NCBI GenBank assembly: GCA_047621305.1
Contig: JBLHNB010000055.1
Coordinates: forward strand, 1 to 36,694
DNA length: 36,694 nucleotides
Direction of reading: 5' to 3'
Source of the DNA: Colwellia_A sp047621305
GTDB taxonomy: Bacteria > Pseudomonadota > Gammaproteobacteria > Enterobacterales > Alteromonadaceae
Shown here piece after piece: positions 25,377-34,400 of the stretch (position 1 is the first letter of the stretch; the number at the start of each line of letters is the position of its first letter). The notes under the pieces were generated by a model, which was not told the origin of the DNA, searched no databases, and saw nothing but the letters and a program-made list of their open reading frames with translations. Both the position numbers and the translations under genes were made by a program.

Positions 25377-25741
25377 GACATATCGTTATCTTGTTGAGAG
25401 CCGTTTAGCTCTTTGACCAACATATTTAAGCGAAGTGATTTAGCCCAGATGCTATTTACGCTTTCACCTGTAAACATATCAAGCTTGTTCACTTTAATGC
25501 CTACTTGCTGCAATTCTCTTCGTACATGGGCGAAGTATCGATCACCAATAGGTGTACGTGAAAAAGCGATTTTGACTGCTTCAACGCCATTTTCAAGTAG
25601 TTGGTTTACATGCGCCTTGTCAAAATATTTAAAGTCCAACAACGCTATCGCGTTTTTAATTTGTGCTATGTACAAACTCATGACATCAAAAGGCGTTTCA
25701 CACAAAATAACTTCGCTGGTTGACGCTAAGTAAGCGATCAT
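25355..25741 (-). CDS. TOPRIM-like domain fragment upstream of the recombinase
   Basis: This 128-residue product resembles the TOPRIM fold of primase-like proteins: an N-terminal glutamate in VILCETPFDVMSLY, then the strand-helix series IALLDFKYFDKAHVNQLL, VKIAFSRTPIGDRYFAHVRR and VNKLDMFTGESVNS. The second acidic motif (DxD) is degraded to FSRTPIG, so it may be inactive. Its 3' end overlaps the recombinase start by 22 bases, so the two were an operon in the parent element. The N-terminus is probably missing, cut where the IS66 remnant begins. The assignment is from pattern only. Confidence 0.5.
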   Translation of the reverse strand: MIAYLASTSEVILCETPFDVMSLYIAQIKNAIALLDFKYFDKAHVNQLLENGVEAVKIAFSRTPIGDRYFAHVRRELQQVGIKVNKLDMFTGESVNSIWAKSLRLNMLVKELNGSQQDNDMSCPRTYH

Positions 25742-25804
25742 TTTGGGGTTAAATTATCCCATTCAAGCCAGATCTGATATTAAAAAATCATCACCGAACT
25801 TTTC

Positions 25805-26332
25805 TTACCATATTCTTGGGGTAAGCTCTGCAACTTTTGATGCGGGATGTATGCTGACATGTTGGAGTACATCAACAAGGTAATGATAGGGATTGATTTC
25901 TTGTAAGCGGCAAGTGACTAGCAAGCTTTGTAAAATACCTAACTGCTCTGCACCTAATTCACTCCAACAAAACAAATAATTTTTTCGACCCATGGGAATA
26001 ACACACAATGCTCGCTCAAGATGATTGGTATCCATGGCAACCTGTGGGTTGGCAAGAAATACTTTTAATTCAAGTTGCCGCTCATTGACATAATTCAGTG
26101 CTTTAGTTAGTGGATTTGTCGGGGTTAAATCGGTTCGCTGTCGTTGCCCATAAATCCAAGCGAAAAACTGTGTGACTATTGGCTCACTGTGTTTCTGTCT
26201 GTAGGCTAACGCCTCCGCAAGCCCAGTTATCTTGTCTTTGATGTGCTTTTCATTTTTATAAAGTTGCGCTATTTGGTCAATGGCAGCTTGTGTTGCTATC
26301 GGCTCAATCAGTAAAATTTGAGTGGGTGTCTT
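25805..26332 (-). pseudogene. IS66-family transposase, C-terminal remnant
   Basis: About 170 residues match the end of IS66 TnpC: NHLERALCVIPMGRKNYLFC (containing the last acidic residue of the DDE set), SLLVTCRLQEINPYHYLVDV and the terminal HPASKVAELTPRIW. The full family protein is about 500 residues, so two thirds are gone. The reading frame begins in a REP-like element (codons for KTPTQI), showing that the 5' break is at the REP. The accessory tnpA and tnpB genes are absent. It cannot transpose. Confidence 0.9.
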
Positions 26333-26333
26333 C
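26314..26333 (-). repeat. REP-like element at the IS66 breakpoint
   Basis: On the minus strand this reads GAAGACACCCACTCAAATTT, with the final G of the core changed. It is the only copy lacking the GG end, so its hairpin cannot form fully. Confidence 0.8.
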
Positions 26334-26363
26334 TTTATTTTCATACAAAAGTCAAACTAGCAA

Positions 26364-26526
26364 TTGGTCCAACTAAAATATAACACTGGCTCCGCGAAAT
26401 AAACTCAACTAGCCAGCTAAAATGTTCTAACAGTCCATTTCACCGTAATTAACATCTGCAAATTACGGTCACTCTGCACCACTCACTATAACCAATAGGA
26501 GCAACGGTATTTTTTAGTTGGACCAA
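26364..26526. mobile_element. 163-bp MITE-like element
   Basis: Perfect 15-bp terminal inverted repeats, TTGGTCCAACTAAAA (26364-26378) and TTTTAGTTGGACCAA (26512-26526), enclose 133 bp with no gene. A central perfect 9-bp dyad, ACCGTAATT/AATTACGGT (26442-26450, 26461-26469), adds structure. No target-site duplication is obvious. The parent transposase is not in the window. Confidence 0.7.
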
Positions 26527-26628
26527 ACGAATGATCCTAATGGAGCATTTAATAATATAATATTATATTATTTCATTTCATCTCAGCTAATTTATCATTC
26601 CATTTTACTGAGAGTAGGTGATTTAAAA

Positions 26629-27603
26629 CTAAGCCAGTAGTTTTTCACATATTGACACAGTTGCGCGTTTTTTTAGTTTTTGATGGTGGCAGTATTCGGT
26701 TAATACATCCTTGTGACCCACCGCACCATGGAACACTTTTCTAAACTGGGTGGTTAAAATTAACCAGTTTTCAGTGCTAATATTTAGTCTTATTAAAATA
26801 TTCGGTAGATTATCATCAATATACCCGCGTTTGTCGTCTCGTATACAACGACCCGTTAACTCAACGAGCTGAATATAATCGACTAGCTCAAAGGGTAAGC
26901 CAACAGGCATTAATTGCTTAGGGTTGCCAACAAAGGGCAGTAAGCTTTTCGGTTGGCTTCCTGTTATAGCCGCTTTTATTCGTTGTTGAATACTGGTGTA
27001 GTCTGAGTTTTCTGGAGTTGTTGCAATACCGGCTCTTACGGGGTTTAAATCAACATAAGCCATACAAGCAGCAAGCGCGGCTTCATCTAATAAAGCTTGA
27101 GATTTGAATCTCCCCTCCCAAAATCGCCCTGTACAATGATCTTCAGCGTTGGCCTTTCGGGCAATATCTTCATTTAAAATACGCATAAACCAGCTAATAT
27201 CCATGAGCCGTTGCCGATACACTTCTGCAGTATCATTGACTATTTGTTGTAATGGCTCAATCAGTTCATCACCTCTACAATACTGCTGAGTAAGTAATGT
27301 GCCTTTAAATAATTGATGCCATTGACTTAATACCTCCTCGGTAGACCATGACTTGGCTAACTGTTCATCAACAAACAGCACTAAATGTGTATGGTTATTC
27401 ATCACGGCATAAGCCGCAACATCAATAGCAAACACTTGTGCTAAAGCGAGTAACTTATCTTCAACCCAAGCACGCCTATGCTCATAGCTTGTACCGGTTA
27501 ATTTATCTTCACCACATAAAAAAGCACGACGAACACAGCGCGATATACAATGATAATAAGGTGTGTCAATTAAACTTACTTGTCTTTTTCTTGCCGTAGC
27601 CAT
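26629..27603 (-). CDS. REP-associated (RAYT-type, HUH) transposase, copy 2
   Basis: This 324-residue protein is collinear with copy 1 and clearly diverged from it (RQVSLIDTPYYHC, AYAVMNNHTHLVLFVDEQ, TGRFWEGRFKSQALLDE, AYVDLNPVRAGI). The HTH metal-binding motif is at residues 71-73. As in copy 1, the position of the usual YxxYFN segment reads NEDIARKAN. I chose ATG 27603 over the in-frame GTG at 27615 because copy 1 matches only from MATARKR. The upstream REP lies 60 bp away (27663-27683), and a 127-bp tandem duplication covers the start region. Confidence 0.9.
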   Translation of the reverse strand: MATARKRQVSLIDTPYYHCISRCVRRAFLCGEDKLTGTSYEHRRAWVEDKLLALAQVFAIDVAAYAVMNNHTHLVLFVDEQLAKSWSTEEVLSQWHQLFKGTLLTQQYCRGDELIEPLQQIVNDTAEVYRQRLMDISWFMRILNEDIARKANAEDHCTGRFWEGRFKSQALLDEAALAACMAYVDLNPVRAGIATTPENSDYTSIQQRIKAAITGSQPKSLLPFVGNPKQLMPVGLPFELVDYIQLVELTGRCIRDDKRGYIDDNLPNILIRLNISTENWLILTTQFRKVFHGAVGHKDVLTEYCHHQKLKKRATVSICEKLLA

Positions 27604-27817
27604 AGCAAAACCCACTTATATATCGATGATTATTTAACCATAGTTCAGCTTGGTTATAATCGCCAATTTGAGTGGGTGTCTTCTATCTTCTGTCAATTAA
27701 ACTTACTTGTCTTTTTCTTGCCGTAGCCATAGCAAAACCCACTTATATATCGATGATTATTTAACCATAGTTCAGCTTGGTTATAATCGCCAATTTGAGT
27801 GGGTGTCTTCTATCTAC
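27564..27817 (-). repeat. 127-bp tandem duplication of RAYT start and REP
   Basis: The segment starting TGTCAATTAAACTTACTTG at 27564 is repeated from 27691, a period of 127. Each copy holds the first codons of the RAYT, its leader and one REP-like element (27663-27683 and 27790-27810). The second copy is a dead stub. The match continues to about 27814. Confidence 0.92.
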
Positions 27818-27942
27818 CACAGATTATCGGCTGTTTTGACCATGATTAGCCATGATGATGGCAATGGTTCATAAACGGTGGTTTTCTTTACACGGTGATG
27901 ATGGGTGGGAATTGCTAGTAATGGAACTGTGATGAAGGTTGG

Positions 27943-27967
27943 GTCAGGATCCCGCAGGGATCCTGAC
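27943..27967. repeat. 11-bp perfect palindromic hairpin
   Basis: GTCAGGATCCC (27943-27953) pairs with GGGATCCTGAC (27957-27967) over a 3-base loop, 16 bp beyond the 3' end of the putative immunity gene. It lacks a T-run on either strand in the right place. It may block 3' exonucleases or be a stray repeat. Confidence 0.6.
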
Positions 27968-27982
27968 AAAAACATTATAGTT

Positions 27983-28444
27983 TTATAGCGGCTTGCAGGT
28001 ATCAAAATATTCGAATTCTTTGTACCTTGAATCATATGTCGCCACCACATTGTCTAGTTCAGCAGGACTAAGGTTGAGGCCTTTATTTAACCCTTTTGAT
28101 GACAAGTGCTTGTAAAATTTATCGCTTTGATTGAATTCAACATAAGAATCATTGTTCAAATTAAGAACAAAATACATCCCTTCTAGCGATAGAAGCGATG
28201 AGGTGTACTTGCTATTCTCGCAAGAAGCCTCATAAGCTGGCAGCCTAAAGCCGAATGCATATCCATTTTCAATTTGATAATCAATTATCGCTGGTTGGAC
28301 AATGATATCATCCGAAAAGCGATATTTAATCGCCCTTGCTTCAGGGCTACCTACTATCTCTGTAAACTTAAACCCCAATCCAGTATTTAGGTAGAGTAAC
28401 GACATGGCAAAAGCCACAACAAAAAACACTGCAATCTTTTTCAT
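27983..28444 (-). CDS. Putative immunity protein of the big Rhs
   Basis: This 153-residue protein has an N-terminal membrane anchor or signal (KIAVFFVVAFAMSLLYLNTG) and a periplasmic domain with a Cys pair (ASCENSKY, FDTCKPL). Its ATG overlaps the rhs stop as TAATG, with AAGGA 9 bases upstream, so translation is coupled. A gene coupled directly behind an rhs tip is typically its immunity gene. The export signal suggests that the toxin acts in the periplasm or at the membrane. No family is recognised. Confidence 0.65.
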   Translation of the reverse strand: MKKIAVFFVVAFAMSLLYLNTGLGFKFTEIVGSPEARAIKYRFSDDIIVQPAIIDYQIENGYAFGFRLPAYEASCENSKYTSSLLSLEGMYFVLNLNNDSYVEFNQSDKFYKHLSSKGLNKGLNLSPAELDNVVATYDSRYKEFEYFDTCKPL

Positions 28445-31400
28445 TATTTGAAGTCCTTATCATCATACGAGTATTTTATTAGATAAGGATTACCCGCACC
28501 ATGCTGCCTTATCGCTATTTGGTTCAACTCGTTTCTAATATAAATTCTTAATGAATTGTTTGGATTTGACATCACAACAGGGTCGAAATCATACATTCCT
28601 GGTTTTATCCTCCCTTGCGCATTAAGAGAAACGTGACCATGGACCTTGAGGCTATCTAAAGGAAAAGGTGTTGCCATTTTTCCACCAATATCTCCCACAA
28701 CCCTACCATCAACAGTCAACTCGAAGCCCTTTGGTACATTCTTGTATAAGTACCATGCTTCAGCGTAACTCAACTCGTTACCTTTACCAGCATGACCGAG
28801 TCTTATTATTTCAGTGCCTCTCTTGGCTAAAGCGGCGTACTCTTCGGGGGTTTCAGGAAGTTTTGAGCCAGCTAGAGTCGTGGCCAATACGTCGCCAGCC
28901 ATAAATGTGGCATCTTCTATTATTTCACCACCAAATTGCTTGATAGCTTCGCCAGCCACGCCAAGTTTGGCACCAATCGATTGGTCTGCTGAAGGTGTTC
29001 CACCTACATTGGTACCACTACCATCATTCGCTGAAGATTTTATCTCAGTCGTCTTAACTTGACCAGCAACAACTGCATTTTTAGTTCCTTGGCCCTCTGC
29101 ACCACTGGTTCTAGCGCGTCCCGATTGAGAATTCCCTGGCATCGAGACCGAACTACGACTCCCCGCAAATCCACCTTTAATATTACTTCCTGTTGCTTTT
29201 ACTTCTTCAATATTATAACCAGTCGGATCGGTACCACCAAGAGGATTATTCATAATATACGAATATGGATTAATCCCCTGACTATTCCCGACGCCTTGAA
29301 TCAACGGATCAACACTCATAAACCGACCAAGGTTATAATCATACACCCGCCCGTTCATATGAATAAGTTCGGCTTCGTCGAGATGTTCATGGTCGGTGAA
29401 ACCACGTCGGCTTGGCATGTCCGTATCTTGTAAGTTATTGACTAACCTTGATGCGCCCGTTAAAGCAGTCAGCTCGGTCCAATCACCACCACGGGGTTTA
29501 CCAAACGGGTCAAAGTGGCGCTTAGCGGTTACCGCGCCATTATGGTCAGCGAAAAGAGTGGCACTGCCTAAACGGTCTCGTAGGGTTAAGTGAATGGTGC
29601 GGTCAAGAGCCTCATCACCATCGCTAATGATCGCCGCATCGCTTATATATGCCTTGCTGCGTTTATGACCACCTGTCCATTCTACTTCGTAGTGTTTATC
29701 GATGTAGTGGGTCGTAATGGTTTTTCCCTCAACCTTGCGTACTTGTTTATAGCGGGCTAAGTCGGCGCCATAGATAAAGGTAAATTCAGCGCCGTTACGC
29801 TTGATAGCGGTGGGTTTATTAAAGCTATTATACCAAACTTCTTGGTTAGTAGGGTTTGCAGTGATACCACGTTTAGTTTGATTACCTTTATTATCATAAC
29901 CATAAAACATCGAAGTATTATCCGCTAAGGTCACTTTATTCACCTTGTTAGTACCCGTTATATATTTATAAGCACCAACGGTATTTTGTGAATAATCTGA
30001 TTTTTTGGTGAAGTTCCCCGCGGCGTCATAACCATAAGCAACAACGGGTAATACTGTACCGTCAGCAGTGATATTCAAGCTGGTTAAACGATGTAATTTG
30101 TCATAGCCGTAATCTTCAGTTGTGGTTGAGGTTAGGGCGTAATTCTCTTGTTTGGTTAAATTGCCATAGCTGTTATAGAAATAACCTAAGTGCTGAGCAG
30201 CACCTGCGTTACCGTTGGCGACACTGGTTAACATTTGACCTGTTGCCAATTCATGATTGGCTGCTAAAGTGAGCACACCGCCGCCGTAGTGGGCGGAGGT
30301 GGTATTCCCCAAAACATCCTGCGTTTTTATCTCACGATAAACATAATCACTGGCGGCGTTACTTTCCTTGATTAAATATCCGGTATCGTTATAACCATAA
30401 GCTACGGTTAAACCATCTGGATATTGCATCGATTTAACCCGGCCATAACCCGCATCATAAGCTAGCGTGGTATTGTAAGTAATACTGTCAACGGTGATGG
30501 CAGTATTGGTGAGACGCGCAGTAATATCATCATAGGTAAATACTTTACTGACGCTATTTTCACTGTGACGAGCAAGTAGGCCATTCTTAGTTTTGCCGTT
30601 ATAGCTATCCCATGTAAAGGTGGCGTCACTTCCTTCGGCGCTACGTGAAGTAACTCGACCTAAAAAGTCGACTACATAAATTTTGGTTTCCACAACATCA
30701 GCATTACCGTCAACAACCTCTTCTTTTTCAAGATCGCCAAAATCGTTATAAACAAACTTGGTGGTGCCCATGTTGGGATCGTTAACCTCAGTTTTACGGG
30801 CTAAGGCATTATAATGAGCATTAATGACATTGTCATTCGCGTCTTTAATGGCAATAGGGTTACCTTGACCATCGTAGGCGTAAGCGGTTACACCTGCTTT
30901 AGCATCAATGGTTTGCATCAATTGCTTTAAGGCATTATAAGTGCGCGACATACTGATACTTGTGCTGCCATCAGACGGTGTGACAGCAATAGTGGTGGTC
31001 AACCCTGAATAAGTATAATTCGTTGATAAGTTACCCTTGGCCGTTGGCGTGACCTTAGTCCGAACACGACCTAAAACATCTTCTCGTGTAGGGTTCAATG
31101 GGTCAATATAGCTATAGGTGGTCGTTTTTCGCGTGCCATTATGCGGCATGGTTTCACTGGTTTTTAAGCCACGTTCATTGTAAGTAATATCTTGATGGGC
31201 ATAACTATTGTTAAAGCCCTGTGTACTGGTACGTAGCGTACGACCTAATGCATCCTTGTATTGTTTAGTATTTGGTACCCCTGCTTGCGTAGCTTCTACT
31301 ATCATCACTGCATGGGCAACCGTAGTATCGGCAGTGTGGTAACGAATATACTGGCTAGGCATACCGGTGCTATCGACCTGTTTTAAGCGATAGAAATCAT

Positions 31401-34400
31401 CATATTGATTCGTGGTAACCACATCAGCAACATCAGTAACGGTTAACGGTAAACCGGTTGCCGCGTCGGTAGTCATTGAAGTGACATGGTCAGTAGTTGC
31501 TGTCGCTTTTTGGGTGATGGATTCAGGGAAATAACCATCAATTGAATATTTTACTGTGGTTAAGCGCGCTTGCTCTTCTGAGGTATTAGCCGTGCCTGTT
31601 ACTGTGGTTGTTTTAGGTAAGCCATGCGAAGTATATTTTATATCGGTCACTGTACCTTTAGTGCCATCATCGCCTGATACGGTAATTTTTTCTGGTTTAC
31701 GGTGCGTCATATCCCAGACAAAGTCGGTGGTGACAGTTTTATCTACATTGATACCTGTTACTAAATCAATGGTCATTTTCTGCGCTTTATAGCTTACCGC
31801 TTTGCTAAGCACTTTTTTGAATGAAGGTAAATGGTTAGCCGATATTGGATATTCAGCACTGTGAGTTGTTGTATAAGTGCCGTAATCATCATTAACCACG
31901 GTCGTGCTTGACTTGATGTTACCAAACCCATCAATCCCCGCCTGTGTCACGGTTGTTACTGACTTGGTTAATTCGTCACAAGTCGATAAGCCCAATGAAC
32001 ATGTTATTTGCGTCGCAGAGGAATTAAAAAGGTGATAACTGTTAGCCGCTTCATGCTCGCTATTTTCTATCCAAACGTTAGTGACTTGGCTTAACAAATT
32101 ATCATTGGTTGCGTCAAATATCGCTTGATTTTCAACTAAACCACTGTATGGGAATAGCTGCTTAAAGGTTGTTTCAGTACGAATTTTGGTGTCGGTATTT
32201 ACATTGGTCACGATATCCGTGGTGTTAGTGATTTGGGTTTCAATAATTTTTTCAAAACCTCTAAAACCTCGTCCTTGGGTATGATACATCGCCCCTTGAT
32301 AGGTGAATTGTGTTTCATTATCAGTGTTGATGCCGCTACTTTGTTTAAAAGATTGCACCACATACATGCTAGAAGCAAAGTTAATGTAACCATTGCCTTT
32401 CGAGGAGAAATCAGCACTATAAAAGTCACCATTTTGCGATGCTATACCTGATGAAAGCGGGCGATAGTACCAAGTACTTTTAATGCCAACATTATTATCT
32501 GCCGATAACATCATGTCGCTAGCACCATATGTTTCACTGGTAGAACCCTTATTACGATTAACATAAATACCGTAATCTAAACCAGCAAGCGGGCTGTCTG
32601 TTTCTTCGCCTGGGAACCAATTACACGATATTTGGTTAGGATCACATTCATTGCCATTACCTTGGCGGCTACCATAAACAAACATCATATCGGCAAGGCC
32701 ATTACCATATACATCAACCACTGCTGATTGATGCGCTGAGCCTAAAATACTGGTGGGTGTGGTCGTTTTTTGCCAAACGCCATCTTTGTCTTGTTCAAAG
32801 GAGATAGCATTCATGTAATAGATGCTTTCATCTTTACTGTTCCAATCGATAGGGCGTTTTAGGTGTACCTTATCATGACTTGATCTAACTTTTCCATATA
32901 ACCCCTTACCACATAAGGTTTTTTTAATTTGAATATTACTCTTATTATAGTCATATACCCGTGAACAACTTTCAACAGCAACATCTCCCGGCACCAATAA
33001 CTCCATTTTGCCGTCACTATTAATATCCATATAACGAATGGCGTTGTTAAAATAGAGCGCGGTCCCGTTAACTATATCATTGCCATCTGCAGTTTCAATA
33101 CTGTAATTAACGCGTGGTAGTTTATAACCTGTAAATTCCTGACCAAAGGTTCTATCCCCAAGGTTTAATCTGAAAACGCCCATACCCACATCTAATAGGT
33201 CAGCTAAACCGTCGCCATTAATATCAGCAAAGGTAATGTAACTCCCGCCCACGTCGGGGCTAGCAAAAACAATAACCGCGGGCTGCTTATTATATGCCGT
33301 CATATCTTTATCGCGATAAGTATTAATGCCTGGCGAAGAGTCATTATATTTGACGGTTTCTATTTCTAATTCAGAAATACGTGCCGAAACGCCAGTACCG
33401 GTTATGGTAATTGATGTCCAACTTTTATTTATAGCAATGTCAGGCAAGCCATTACCATCCAAATCACCAACAAAAGACAATATTTGCGTGCCATTTAATG
33501 TTGTGTTGTCGACCTCTTTACTGATTGGTTTTTGATTACCCAAAAGGTATCCTACGGCGCCATATGGGCTAGCTACATTTTGTGAATGTAAATAAAGTTT
33601 GTATTCAAGCTCCTGGCCAGCACCAATAAAGTGAGTAGCGACTAAGTCAGGCCAACCGTCGCCGTCAAAGTCGGCTGCGTGTACAATCGTATCATTGCGG
33701 CTGTCACCACGCGTGACTAATGGGATTTGTGTGGTGATTACTGATCCGTTAGTGTAAGTGATTTTCAGCTTGTTAGTATCGTAGCTTAGGCTATCGGTTT
33801 TACCGTCAAGGTTAATATCGGCATCAACACAGTTGTAGCCCATGGTGGCATGCTGACGCATACATGTGGCCAGAGTCACCTTGGGTTTACCAGTATAAAC
33901 TCCTTCAGCATTCATATAGAATTTTGAAAAATCCCTTAAACCATCACCATTACTATCACCACGAGGGATAGCCCCTTCAATGAGTCTTAGGTCGCTATAG
34001 GGCTGTACAAGCTTGTCGTTAGCTTCTTTATAACCGAGAGCCGTGATTTCTCTGTCTATCGGCTGTTCTTGCCAGTCAAAAATACTTAGGTTTTGGCAGG
34101 TTTTGGCGCCGCTTCCATAGGTACAATGTTGTACAGACTTTAGCAAGGTACGCTTGGTTGCCGTGCTCAATTCCACGTTCAAATGGTATTCATGCACGGT
34201 GCTGTTATTGTAAAAAGTTTTGATGTTACTGAGTACTTTTGTTTGTTCTGATTTACCTCCAGCAATATAACTTACTGAGGTATCACTGCGATCGACATAA
34301 GCAAAAGAGACGCTTCTATCGCCCACCGCTAATGCTGAATCAAGCGTGTATTCAATATTGGTGAGGAGAAATTCACCTGCGCCATACTTTTGATATTCAT

